Assembly: GCF_039544265.1 (NCBI RefSeq) | Contig: NZ_BAABLI010000007.1 | Span: 165,304-229,303, forward strand | DNA from: Corallincola platygyrae | GTDB lineage: Bacteria; Pseudomonadota; Gammaproteobacteria; Enterobacterales; Neiellaceae | Reading direction: 5' to 3' | DNA length: 64,000 bases | Part shown: piece after piece, positions 51,893 to 60,961 of the stretch | How the letters are laid out: each line of letters begins with the position of its first letter | Position numbering within the stretch: the stretch's first letter is position 1 | Made by a program: the position numbers and the translations under genes | The notes under the pieces: model-generated | Databases searched by the model: none | Told to the model about the DNA's origin: nothing | The model's input: only the letters and a program-made list of their open reading frames with translations

Positions 51893-53160
51893 AACGCCTC
51901 CGGCTTCTGTAAACGCTTGTTGATTTCCATAAGAAAACGGCTGCCATAATGGCCATCCGTCACCCGATGATCGGCAGAAAGCGTCACCGTCATTACCCGG
52001 CTTACGGTGATTTCACCATCCACAACAACCACGTCACTTCTCGGGCAGCCTAATCCGACAATCGCTACCTGTGGCGGATAGATAACACCCAGAATAGACT
52101 CAACACCCCGGTCGCCAATACTGGTCACGGTAAAACTGGGATTATCCAGATCCGAGAACTTCAAACTGCCCTGCTTTGCTCTTTCGGTGACCGCCTGGAG
52201 TTGCTGCATCAGCGCCTCCATGCTTGATTTGTCCACCTGTCGCAGAACAGGCATCACCAGTCCACCGCCACGCAGATTAACGGCATTGGCCATATCGACT
52301 ACCTCAGAGGGCACAAACTGGCCATCCCTGTAATGGCCATTCAACTGAGGGAATTTGATCAGGGCACGCGCAATAAGGCTTAACAGCGGAGCGATCAGCA
52401 AGGTTCGTTTAAGCGGCTCAACATCTGCATTTCGCTCGGCAAGATGTTGCTCAAGCTTGCTGATATCCAACGTATGACTGAGATAGTAATGGGGGATCTC
52501 TCGCTTAGATCGCGTGACAGTGGCTGAAATCGCCTCTCGCATCATTGCCGGGTCAAATCCGGATTGAGCCACGGCTTTTGCGGGAACAGACTCGGTCGTT
52601 TTCTCAGAAGATGGTGAGTCAGTTGCACTCACAGAACTCACACCACCTATCGCCAATAGCCCCTCAACATCCACCAGGGTGATAGCCCCGCCAGGCCCAG
52701 TACCCTTGATATCAGATAGCAAGATACCGCTTTTGGCCGCCAGTTTACGCGCCGCAGGCGTAGCAGGCTGAAAGTCTGCCGTTGCTACTGCAGTGTTAGG
52801 CGCTCGCGGTGCGATAGGCTTTGCTGGAACTTTAGCTGGAGGTGCATCCGGCGCTACCGATGTATCAAGGTCCGGCGCTGTTTCTCTTTTCTGATCAACT
52901 GTCGTTGCCGATGTAATCTCTTCTCCGGGCTCTGCCAGCATAGCGATCGGCTGCCCTACCGGGGTCTGTTCGCCCACCTGCACCAGCAACTGCGCAATTG
53001 CCCCTTCATCAAAGGCATCCAGCTCGATGGCACCTTTATGCGTCTCGATCACCGCTATGGGATCACCGCGCTTAACCTCGTCACCAACTTTAACTTGCCA
53101 CTCGGTCAAGACGCCCTGCTCCATATCAGAGCCAAATGACGGCATGGTGATCTCTTTCAT
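51880..53160 (-). CDS. 2-oxo acid dehydrogenase E2 (dihydrolipoamide acyltransferase)
   Basis: A 426-residue E2. One N-terminal lipoyl domain with Lys42 in ETHKGAIELD, a linker rich in Pro and Ala, a peripheral-subunit-binding domain (about 133-168, TPAARKLAAKSGI ... GTGPGGAIT), and the catalytic core with HRVTDG near the C-terminus. E2 moves the acyl group from E1 to CoA. It overlaps acp by 13 bp and lies about 60 bp after E1beta. No E3 gene is in the operon. Confidence 0.92.
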   Translation of the reverse strand: MKEITMPSFGSDMEQGVLTEWQVKVGDEVKRGDPIAVIETHKGAIELDAFDEGAIAQLLVQVGEQTPVGQPIAMLAEPGEEITSATTVDQKRETAPDLDTSVAPDAPPAKVPAKPIAPRAPNTAVATADFQPATPAARKLAAKSGILLSDIKGTGPGGAITLVDVEGLLAIGGVSSVSATDSPSSEKTTESVPAKAVAQSGFDPAMMREAISATVTRSKREIPHYYLSHTLDISKLEQHLAERNADVEPLKRTLLIAPLLSLIARALIKFPQLNGHYRDGQFVPSEVVDMANAVNLRGGGLVMPVLRQVDKSSMEALMQQLQAVTERAKQGSLKFSDLDNPSFTVTSIGDRGVESILGVIYPPQVAIVGLGCPRSDVVVVDGEITVSRVMTVTLSADHRVTDGHYGSRFLMEINKRLQKPEALWNE

Positions 53161-53219
53161 ACGCTTGGCTCCTTTACTTAATACTCAGTTCTCTATGGCT
53201 TGCAGGTTGAGCGGACAGA

Positions 53220-54200
53220 TTATTTCGGCTCAACTAACTGACGCGCAGCCGCCACTATTTGATCCACCTGAGGCAGTGCCGCTTGCTCAAGATGCGCAGG
53301 ATAAGGAATTGGCACTTCTGCACTGCATACTCGCGCGATAGGCGCATCCAATGACCAGAACCCCAGTTCGGCAACCATCGCCGAGATCTCTGCAGCCATA
53401 CCGCCGGTTTTCCAGGATTCATCGACAATCAACATGCGATGAGTTTTGGCGACTGATGTCAGCAGCGTATCGCTGTCGATAGGACGCAGGCAGCGCAGGT
53501 CCAGCACTTCCGCATCGATACCAAGCTTTGCCAACTGCTCTGCCGCCGCCAGGCTTTTACCCAAGTTCACGCCCCAACAAACAATGGTCAGGTCGTGGCC
53601 GACACGTCTGATCACCGCCTGCTCCATAGGCGCAATAGTGTCGCGCTCAGGCAACGCCTGTTCTTCGTTGTAGAGCATCACATGCTCAAACAGGATCACA
53701 GGGTCGGGATCTTCCAACGCCATCTCCAACATGTAGCGAGCATCACCCACCGTGCCGGGATAGAGCACTTTCAAACCTGGGATATGGGCGTACCAGCCCT
53801 CAAAACTGTGGGAGTGTTGCGCCGCTAACTGCTTACCAGCGCCACACGCCATCCGAATGACCACCGGCACGCTGATCTGACCGCCCGACATATGTCTGAG
53901 CGTCGCTGCGTTATTGACGATCTGGTCCAGCGCCAGCAGGCTGAAGTTAACCGTCATCACCTCAACAATGGGCCGCATACCACCCATGGCAGCGCCTATG
54001 CCAGCTCCCACAAATCCGGATTCTGCCAACGGCGTATCAATCACTCTTTCCGGGCCAAATTCGTCAATCATCCCTTTAGACACGGCATAACAACCACCGT
54101 AGCGGCCGACATCTTCACCCATCAGGAACACGCGGCTGTCAGCGCGCATCGCTTCAACCATGGCATCATGGATCGCTGTTCGAAAACTTAACTCAGCCAT
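53220..54200 (-). CDS. 2-oxo acid dehydrogenase E1 beta subunit
   Basis: A 326-residue PdhB/AcoB-type transketolase-like subunit. Visible: FLMGEDVGRYGG, TPLAESGFVGAGIGAA, HSHSFEGWYAHIPGLKV and a C-terminal domain with EVLDLRCLRPID. It pairs with the E1alpha gene, sharing one base (TGATG) at the junction. Pyruvate or acetoin specificity is possible; the pattern is closer to PDH/AcoB than to branched-chain enzymes. Confidence 0.92.
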   Translation of the reverse strand: MAELSFRTAIHDAMVEAMRADSRVFLMGEDVGRYGGCYAVSKGMIDEFGPERVIDTPLAESGFVGAGIGAAMGGMRPIVEVMTVNFSLLALDQIVNNAATLRHMSGGQISVPVVIRMACGAGKQLAAQHSHSFEGWYAHIPGLKVLYPGTVGDARYMLEMALEDPDPVILFEHVMLYNEEQALPERDTIAPMEQAVIRRVGHDLTIVCWGVNLGKSLAAAEQLAKLGIDAEVLDLRCLRPIDSDTLLTSVAKTHRMLIVDESWKTGGMAAEISAMVAELGFWSLDAPIARVCSAEVPIPYPAHLEQAALPQVDQIVAAARQLVEPK

Positions 54201-55210
54201 CAGCCTGCCTCCCCTTTCACTGCCGTCTGTACCGCGGGTGTATACACGTGTTCCAACAGTGCTGACTCAGCCTCCCACTCAGCCTGTTCTGCTGCGATTT
54301 CAGCCTGTTCAATCTCCTTATCTACCGCCTGCTCCATTTCAGTTATCTGTATCTGCTCAATCAGCTCATTAGCCAGCAGCCACTCCCGCAATTGCACTAT
54401 CGGCCCTTTTGACCGCCACTGAGCGATCTCGTCGTTGCTGCGATAAAGCTGGGTATCGAACATCGAGTGGCCTTTAAAGCGGTAGGTCTGGCACTCGATA
54501 AACTGCGGAGCGCCGGTATTGCGAATGGCGTTGCAGGCCACCTTAGCCGCCGCTTCTACGTCTACCACGTTCATGCCATCCACCACCTGTGCCGTAACGC
54601 CGTAACTGGCCGCTTTGCGGTAGATATTGGGCTCTGATTCCTCAATGTTGAGTGGTGTCCCCATGGCGTAGCGGTTGTTCTCACATACAAACAGTACCGG
54701 CAGTTGCCACAATGCCGACAGATTCAGACTTTCGTGGAACTCCCCTTCAGCCACTGCACCTTCGCCAAAAAAGCACACCGTAATTTGATTGCGGCCAGAC
54801 AGCTTATCCGCCAGAGCCAAGCCCACAGCGATCGGCAAACCTCCGGCAACAATGGCATTGCCACCATAAAACCGGGTTTTCACATCAAACAGGTGCATCG
54901 AACCACCACGGCCGCGACTGCATCCCGTCACCTTGCCATACATCTCCGCCATCACGGCGTTCATATCAACACCACGGGCCAGGGCATGGCCATGCTCACG
55001 ATAGGTCGCCACCACGGCATCCGCGGGTGTCAGCGCCTGCATCACACCCACAGCAATCGCTTCTTCACCATCGTACAGATGCATAAAGCCACGTATTTTC
55101 TGCTGCTGATAAAGCTGGGCGCAGCGCTCCTCGAAGCGGCGGATTCGGATCATCTGCTGCAGCAAAAACAGCAGATGTGGGGTGCTGATATGTAGCTTGC
55201 CATTGCTCAT
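54200..55210 (-). CDS. 2-oxo acid dehydrogenase E1 alpha subunit
   Basis: A 336-residue thiamine-diphosphate subunit of the PdhA/AcoA type. The ThDP motif reads GEGAVAEGEFHESLN with the NN later in ENNRYAMGT; the active-site loop TYREHGHALARG and YRFKGHS are present. A charged coiled helix fills the last 60 residues (EMEQAVDKEIEQAEIAAEQAEW). It overlaps the synthetase gene by 4 bp. Confidence 0.92.
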   Translation of the reverse strand: MSNGKLHISTPHLLFLLQQMIRIRRFEERCAQLYQQQKIRGFMHLYDGEEAIAVGVMQALTPADAVVATYREHGHALARGVDMNAVMAEMYGKVTGCSRGRGGSMHLFDVKTRFYGGNAIVAGGLPIAVGLALADKLSGRNQITVCFFGEGAVAEGEFHESLNLSALWQLPVLFVCENNRYAMGTPLNIEESEPNIYRKAASYGVTAQVVDGMNVVDVEAAAKVACNAIRNTGAPQFIECQTYRFKGHSMFDTQLYRSNDEIAQWRSKGPIVQLREWLLANELIEQIQITEMEQAVDKEIEQAEIAAEQAEWEAESALLEHVYTPAVQTAVKGEAG

Positions 55211-56961
55211 GATTCATCACTCTCCAGCGTTGAAATATCGCCTTCCGGCAGCCCCAACTCCCGCGCCTTCAGCAATCGACGCATGATCTTGCCACTGCGG
55301 GTTTTCGGCAGGTTCTCGCGGAACAGGATCTCTCTGGGCGCGACGGCCGCACCCAGCCGTTTTCTGGCATGGGCCATCAGCGACTTGGTCAAGGCTTCAT
55401 CAGGCGCATTTCCGGGTTTAAGGGCGACATAGGCTTTCACCAACTGGCCTGCAGTTTCATCAGGCACACCGATCACGCCAACTTCAGCCACAGAGGGGTG
55501 TTCCATCAGAGTGCTTTCCACTTCGAATGGGCCGATCAAATGACCGGAGGATTTGATCACGTCGTCAGCACGACCGACAAACCAGAAGTAACCGTCTTCG
55601 TCGCGCATCGCCAGATCTCCTGACAGATACCAGCCATCAACAAAACATTTGTCATATCGGGCCTGCTCGTTGAGATAACCACGAAACATAGAAGGCCAAC
55701 CCGGTTTCAGTGCCAGCTCGCCGACCTTGTTGTTTTCACCGATGGGCGTGACGTGACCATCTTCATGTCGCTCCACCACGGCTGCGGTAACGCCGGGCAT
55801 GGGTTGCCCCATAGAGCCGGGACGAACGGGCTCAGAAGCAAAGTTAGCGATCATGATCCCGCCGGTTTCGCTCTGCCACCAGTTGTCATGGAACGGCATG
55901 CCGAAGGTTTGCTGACTCCAACGAACAGCTTCAGGGTTCAAGGGCTCGCCCACCGAGGCCATAAACTGCAACGCAGAAAGGTCGTATTGTTCGACCAACT
56001 CAGCCCCCGCTTTCATCAACATGCGAATAGCCGTGGGCGCCGTGTACCAGATATTGACCTTGTGCTCCGCCAGCACCTGATACCAGTGCTCAGCATCAAA
56101 CTCCTGCTCATCAATAATTAGAGTGGTGCGATGGCAAAGGGGCGAGATAATGCCGTAGGAGGTGCCAGTGACCCAGCCCGGATCGGCGGTACACCAGAAC
56201 ACCATCTCTGGTCGCAGGTCCAGTGCAAAACAGCCCGATAACTTGTGATAGGCCACAGCAGCATGCACATGCATCACACCCTTGGGTTTACCCGTGGTAC
56301 CCGAAGTAAAGTGCAACAAGGCCAGCTGTTCATCATCACAGGCACGCACCGGAAAATCTGGGTCCGCCTCTGCCATGGCGCTGTCGAGGTCAATACAGTT
56401 GTCGGGCAGTTCGCCTTTAATGCCATATAGCAGCACATGTTTCAGCCCCGGCATTTCCTCCCGCCAAGGCAGCACTTTCTTCTTGTATAACGCATGGCTG
56501 GTAACCAGCACGCGGGCATCACCAATGGTCATGCGAGCTTTAACTGGCTCTGGGCCAAACGCAGAAAACAGCGGCGAGAACACAGCGCCAAACTTCAATG
56601 AACCCAGCACCGCATAATACAGTTGAGGCACACGGCCACAGAGGCCAAACACGGTATCCCCCACTTCGACACCCAGCCGGCCTAACACGCTGCTGAATCT
56701 CGCCGTCTGCTGTTTAAGTTTCAGATAGCTGATATCCAACACCTGGCTGGATTTACCCAACCAGCGCAGCGCGGTCTGCTCGCCGTGGCCCTCATCGACA
56801 TGGCGGTCCACCGCCTCGTAGCCAATGTTAATACCGCCGGGCAGCGTGGCGATCGCATCCTTCGCCTGCTGCCAATCAAACTGGGCATAACACTCGGTGT
56901 AATTGGTGAGATTGTGCTGGTGAACACCAGCTCCGGATTTGTTTATCTGTTCGGTAGCCAT
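55207..56961 (-). CDS. AMP-forming acetyl-CoA synthetase-like ligase
   Basis: A 584-residue ANL-superfamily ligase of the short AcsA type. The phosphate loop is TSGTTGKPKG, the core reads YTAPTAIRMLM and WWQSETGGIMIANF (acetate-pocket type), the hinge is YLSGDLAMRDEDGYFWFVGRADDVIKSSGHLIGPFEVE, and the reactive lysine is in PKTRSGKIMRR. I start at the ATG at 56961 (MATEQINKSG), preceded by TGGGGAAAA; an upstream ATG at 57015 lacks family support. First gene of the operon; acetate or another short acid is the likely substrate. Confidence 0.9.
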   Translation of the reverse strand: MATEQINKSGAGVHQHNLTNYTECYAQFDWQQAKDAIATLPGGINIGYEAVDRHVDEGHGEQTALRWLGKSSQVLDISYLKLKQQTARFSSVLGRLGVEVGDTVFGLCGRVPQLYYAVLGSLKFGAVFSPLFSAFGPEPVKARMTIGDARVLVTSHALYKKKVLPWREEMPGLKHVLLYGIKGELPDNCIDLDSAMAEADPDFPVRACDDEQLALLHFTSGTTGKPKGVMHVHAAVAYHKLSGCFALDLRPEMVFWCTADPGWVTGTSYGIISPLCHRTTLIIDEQEFDAEHWYQVLAEHKVNIWYTAPTAIRMLMKAGAELVEQYDLSALQFMASVGEPLNPEAVRWSQQTFGMPFHDNWWQSETGGIMIANFASEPVRPGSMGQPMPGVTAAVVERHEDGHVTPIGENNKVGELALKPGWPSMFRGYLNEQARYDKCFVDGWYLSGDLAMRDEDGYFWFVGRADDVIKSSGHLIGPFEVESTLMEHPSVAEVGVIGVPDETAGQLVKAYVALKPGNAPDEALTKSLMAHARKRLGAAVAPREILFRENLPKTRSGKIMRRLLKARELGLPEGDISTLESDES

Positions 56962-57242
56962 GACATTTTCCCCACGCAGGAAGCAGCCGGGCCATGACAC
57001 TCGTAGATACGGCATGATGGTATATTGCTGGTAAGTCAGCGGTTGGAAAAGGCTGATGGAATGGCCGCCGACTCATCCATCTTGTCTGGTGGCACGACCA
57101 GTTAACTGTTACCTCTAGCCTAGTTCACCGCCTCGGGGTTTTCTTGTACAGAAATTGACCTGCGGCAAGAGTGTGGGTGATTTGGTTTAGAGGAATTAAT
57201 TTTAGATATTTGGGTGCGGGATAGAGGTGTTTTCAATACTGC
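56962..57242. other. upstream region of the PDH-like operon
   Basis: Noncoding stretch before the first gene of the minus-strand operon. It must carry the operon promoter. I found no reliable operator or RNA gene in it. Confidence 0.5.
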
Positions 57243-57400
57243 CAAAAGACCCCTCATCTCAATCTTCTCCCCATGGGAGAAGAGGCGAAAAGCCTGCGCC
57301 CTCCAGGCGATTAGACAAAGCCAACTCCCCTCTCCTCAGGGAGATTAGTCTGCACTGCCCCCTCTCCTTGGGGAGAGGGCTAGGGTGAGGGGTATCTAGA
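57243..57400. repeat. 157-bp hairpin-rich repeat, unit 1
   Basis: Begins CAAAAGACCCCTCATCTCAA and ends GGGCTAGGGTGAGGGGT plus a few bases. It holds two strong hairpins (CTTCTCCCC ATG GGGAGAAG-type and CCCTCTCC TT GGGGAGAGGG) and its ends are approximately inverted copies of each other (ACCCCTCA ... TGAGGGGT), as in MITE or REP-like elements. A second unit follows directly. Confidence 0.88.
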
Positions 57401-57556
57401 CAAAAGCCCCCCTAATCTCAGTCTTCTCCCCATGGGAGAAGAGGGGAAAAGCCTGCGCCCTCCAGGCGATTAGACAAAGCAATCTCCCCTCTCCTCGGGG
57501 AGACTAATCCGAAATATCCCCTCTCCAGGGGGAGAGGGCTAGGGTGAGGGGTCTTC
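57401..57556. repeat. 157-bp hairpin-rich repeat, unit 2
   Basis: A tandem, near-identical second copy of the preceding unit. Shared cores include GAGAAGAGG, AAAAGCCTGCGCCCTCCAGG and CGATTAGACAAAGC; small differences lie mainly in the third quarter. It fills the space between the PDH-like operon and the NYN gene. Confidence 0.88.
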
Positions 57557-57680
57557 TACTCTGTAGTGCTCTAGTCAAACACCCTGTAGCGACACCAACT
57601 CACATACTCTAGAATGCTTGTCGTATTCGGAGCTTATAACTTTTCAGCTCCAAAAAACCGAGCTAAAACGGAACTCTCCT

Positions 57681-58154
57681 TTGAAAAAGATCGCGCTGTT
57701 TGTCGATGTACAGAACATCTATTACACCTGTCGTCAGGCCTATGGCCGCCAGTTTGATTACCGCAAACTATGGCAACGGTTAGGCTATGAAGGTGATATC
57801 GTCACCGCCAACGCTTATGCGATCGACCGCGGCGATGACCAGCAGCGTAAATTCCAGGATGCACTGCGCCATATCGGTTTTGAAGTAAAACTTAAGCCCT
57901 TTATCCAGCGGTCCGACGGCTCTGCCAAAGGTGACTGGGATGTGGGCATTACCATTGATGTGATGGAAGCGGCCAGCGACGTGGACACCGTGATCCTGCT
58001 CTCCGGTGACGGCGATTTTGATCTGCTGCTTAAACGGATAAACGAAAAGTACGGTGTAACAACACAGGTATATGGCGTGCCAGCGCTGACAGCGAAATCG
58101 CTGGTGGATAGTGCGAATCAGTTTTATGGGATTGAAGAAGACCTACTGAAATAA
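57681..58154 (+). CDS. NYN-domain (LabA/DUF88) putative nuclease
   Basis: A protein of 157 residues from a TTG at 57681 (LKKIALFVDVQNIYY); the open frame continues to a TTG at 57618 but those codons are not family-like. The PIN-like NYN fold is marked by FVDVQNIYY, KGDWDVGITIDVM and LLSGDGDFDLLL, whose aspartates bind the catalytic metal. Probably an RNA-processing nuclease. The start remains unsure because no ATG is available. Confidence 0.85.
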   Translation: MKKIALFVDVQNIYYTCRQAYGRQFDYRKLWQRLGYEGDIVTANAYAIDRGDDQQRKFQDALRHIGFEVKLKPFIQRSDGSAKGDWDVGITIDVMEAASDVDTVILLSGDGDFDLLLKRINEKYGVTTQVYGVPALTAKSLVDSANQFYGIEEDLLK

Positions 58155-58187
58155 TATATAAGGAGCATAAGTTGTATTAAACCAAAA

Positions 58188-59525
58188 TCAATCATAAATA
58201 TGGTTTATTATTCTAACAATCACTTTATCATTGAAACTAGAAATTTTATTTCCTGTTAAATCACAGCTACTGTAATCCACTAATTCAGTCAACCTATGTT
58301 TCAACCTATCTCTATGGAGATCCGTTGAATTTTCGAGGACACTAAGTAAAAAACCTAAAAACAGTTGCTTACGAAGATCAGATTCCTCACCGCACCTGAT
58401 TTTCCCTCCTCCTAAAACAGGGAAGCCATCAGCGATCCATATGCTATCTTTATAGTTCTTATCTTTATCAGTCAAATAATCCGCCCAAAGATTAGAGGCA
58501 ATACTGGAATCATAAAGGTAAAGCCTGCTAGCGATAAGATACAAAAGCCTGAAGTAAAGATAATCAGATTTATTCCAAAAATAAGGCCTACCGTTATCAT
58601 CTAGGAGAGGAAAAAAAGCAACATTACTATCTTCTTTAAGAACACTAAGAGCGAAGTTGCTAGTTAAATCAATCAGGTGACCGTTAGATATCATTTCTTT
58701 TAGATTCAACGCTCTTACACTTGAAAGTATTGGGTATCTAGAAATACGATTAGACGAAGACCAAAGAGAAATTAATGCATGCAACCTATACCGTCTTTCG
58801 ACATTGCTAAAGTTGAGCTTTGATATTGGGGAGCGTAGGAACAACGATACATGTTTCGGTGTTACGTACTCATTCTCAAGTATTCTTTTGGATAGTCCTT
58901 GATTAATAATATATAAATTTTGATAATTACTATCATGGTTTCTCGAAACAGTTCGTCTGCTTTTTAAATAATCAACAAATAGATTAAGGTAATCGACACA
59001 GTCAGATGCAGAAGTATAATAGCAATCCTCTCTAGCTTTGATAGCACTACTGTTCTCATTGCTATTTAAGCTCAACAGAGTCCTCACTAAATACTCTAAA
59101 TACAGTTTTTCATTCTTTAACAGAGATTTTTTATCAAGCCTTATCTTAGTCTCATTTAAAATGTCAATTATCAAATCTTGATTAATATTTACAGATGGTT
59201 CAAATAAAATATCCCCTTTATAATCAATAATTGAAGAATAATTATCCACCACCCAAATTGAAAATACTTTCGATGTCTTTTTATTACATGCTTTTATGCC
59301 TAAAAACGAGCTTCCGTCACCATAAGGATGTCTATAGAATAAACTTAAAAAATCATCGTAGAAAGAAGGTGATTTTAAGTTTAGCGAAAGTTTATCTGAG
59401 CACGGCTCTCCCGAATGCAAATATACATCTTGATACTTAACCAGAGGTATTGGGGTGGCAAAGCAACTGAATACCGACGATATTACAATCAAGATAGTAA
59501 CAATCAACATCTTAAACATGCTCAT
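58188..59525 (-). CDS. AT-rich orphan exported protein, unknown
   Basis: A 445-residue protein with a signal peptide (cleavage near CFA-TP, residue 24). I recognise no domain. It is rich in Ser, Asn, Lys, Leu and Tyr, mostly helical by composition, and has several scattered cysteines. The gene is far more AT-rich than every neighbour, with AT-ending codons throughout, which suggests transfer from a low-GC source. Intact start and stop. It lies between a NYN gene and a lipoprotein. Confidence 0.7.
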   Translation of the reverse strand: MSMFKMLIVTILIVISSVFSCFATPIPLVKYQDVYLHSGEPCSDKLSLNLKSPSFYDDFLSLFYRHPYGDGSSFLGIKACNKKTSKVFSIWVVDNYSSIIDYKGDILFEPSVNINQDLIIDILNETKIRLDKKSLLKNEKLYLEYLVRTLLSLNSNENSSAIKAREDCYYTSASDCVDYLNLFVDYLKSRRTVSRNHDSNYQNLYIINQGLSKRILENEYVTPKHVSLFLRSPISKLNFSNVERRYRLHALISLWSSSNRISRYPILSSVRALNLKEMISNGHLIDLTSNFALSVLKEDSNVAFFPLLDDNGRPYFWNKSDYLYFRLLYLIASRLYLYDSSIASNLWADYLTDKDKNYKDSIWIADGFPVLGGGKIRCGEESDLRKQLFLGFLLSVLENSTDLHRDRLKHRLTELVDYSSCDLTGNKISSFNDKVIVRIINHIYD

Positions 59526-59560
59526 AAATTATCCTATCCCTAGAAAAATAAAATCCAATA

Positions 59561-60064
59561 TTAATCATAAATTGGATAGGGCTCCAAATATCTACAACAC
59601 TCCTTGAGCTGCAATACTGCAATCTTTTTCTCGGTAAATTGTGCCCTATTCGAATATTCGTAAAGCAGATCTGCTGGCCTAAGCTTGGATTTTTGAAGCG
59701 CGCCTACCTTTCTTTTCTGCTCTTTCAATGACAAATACAACTCTTCCCCGGCAGCAACTTCAATTGGAAAATCAAGATCTGGCGTGTAAGCTTTTTCTGG
59801 CCAGACAACTCTTACCCTGTATTTTCCTTCAGGTAGGTATATGTTTGTATATGCGCCTGCAGGCAGAGGCGTGACCATATCACGCTCAACATATATTTGT
59901 GGTACCCACTCCGTTGAACGATCCGTTTTCATTCGGAAGATGTAAAGCGTGCCACTTCCATCTGGCGACGGAGGAGCCGGAGAGTATGCAGGAGCATCAT
60001 CAGGAATAGTGGATGCACATCCTGACAGAGTTGCGATCAAAAACAGAACAGTAAAAAACTTCAT
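59561..60064 (-). CDS. DUF2846-like lipoprotein
   Basis: A 167-residue lipoprotein with lipobox TLSGC (Cys16). The mature part begins with a Pro/Ser linker, then GTLYIFRMKTDRS ... YVERDMVTPLPAGAYTNIYLPEGKYRVRV, the beta-sandwich pattern of DUF2846 proteins. Function unknown; probably sits at the inner face of the outer membrane. Confidence 0.8.
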   Translation of the reverse strand: MKFFTVLFLIATLSGCASTIPDDAPAYSPAPPSPDGSGTLYIFRMKTDRSTEWVPQIYVERDMVTPLPAGAYTNIYLPEGKYRVRVVWPEKAYTPDLDFPIEVAAGEELYLSLKEQKRKVGALQKSKLRPADLLYEYSNRAQFTEKKIAVLQLKECCRYLEPYPIYD

Positions 60065-60219
60065 ACCGCTTGTTAGCCTCGAACATCGGTTGTTTGGGGT
60101 TTTCTGCCAGAGCCGAAAAGTACTACGACTGAGGTAGCTCAGCAGTGTGGTTGATTAACTCTCTCTATCACCCCACCGCTTAATCAAGCCAATCAAGCAG
60201 CGGGATGGTTTATACAGGT

Positions 60220-60951
60220 TTACTTCTTCTGTACCGGCCTAAACCAGTGGGCCCAGCCAACAAATGCGCTGGCGCCGCGGGTTTGGATCCAGACTTTACC
60301 TTTACCGCTAAAGCGGCAGACAAAACCTTCGCCAGAGAAGAACAGGGATTTATAGCCGCCCACCTTGGTGACTTTGTAATCCAGCCCTTCGGTAAAGGCG
60401 ACGATATTGCCGGTATCCACTACGTAGTCGTCTTCAACGTCGATTTCAATCACGGCACCGTAGCTGTTAAAGAACAGATCGCCGGTACCTTTGGCGCGGA
60501 TCAGGAACAGGCTCTCACCTGAGAAGAAGCCTTTCACCAGCCCCTGCCATTTACTCTCGATCTCGATGTCCGGGCCACAGGCAACAAAGGCGCCGTTTTG
60601 CAGATAGATGGTGTCGTCTTCCAGATAGCGGTGGCACAGGTCGCCCGGCGTACCCGGTGCTATGCCCACTTCACCATCGACACCTTCAGCAGTGAACTCG
60701 TTGATAAAGATGCTTTCACTGGTCAGCAGACGGCTCAAGCCGCCACGCATCTTAGTTTTCATCTTCATATTGGTGTCCATGGTCGCCATGGCGGAGGCTT
60801 CCACTTTCAGCATTTTCCCGGCAGGCACCTGCACGGTCACAAAGCCATAATCAGGCTTGCCGACCATCTCAAAGGCATAGCCTTTATGTTCAGTAGGTAG
60901 GGTTTGAGTCGCAGGCATTTCGCTGTTCTCTTCCATTGTTAAATCGCTCAT
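60220..60951 (-). CDS. AIM24/TIGR00266-family protein, paralogue 1
   Basis: A 243-residue beta-rich protein of the AIM24 family. I start at 60951 because GGAG lies 6 bases before this ATG and the stop of the preceding gene is 10 bp upstream. The pattern of the family is clear: TVQVPAGKMLKVEASAMATMD ... LLTSESIFINEFTAEG ... GEGFVCRFSGKGKVWIQTRG. No signal peptide. Last of three tandem paralogues downstream of an M48 protease. Molecular role of the bacterial family is unknown. Confidence 0.9.
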   Translation of the reverse strand: MSDLTMEENSEMPATQTLPTEHKGYAFEMVGKPDYGFVTVQVPAGKMLKVEASAMATMDTNMKMKTKMRGGLSRLLTSESIFINEFTAEGVDGEVGIAPGTPGDLCHRYLEDDTIYLQNGAFVACGPDIEIESKWQGLVKGFFSGESLFLIRAKGTGDLFFNSYGAVIEIDVEDDYVVDTGNIVAFTEGLDYKVTKVGGYKSLFFSGEGFVCRFSGKGKVWIQTRGASAFVGWAHWFRPVQKK

Positions 60952-60961
60952 GCTCTGCTCC

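Noticed and set aside
57243..57556. CRISPR array
   Set aside because: Only two long units of about 157 bp, no short regular repeats with unique spacers, no cas genes.
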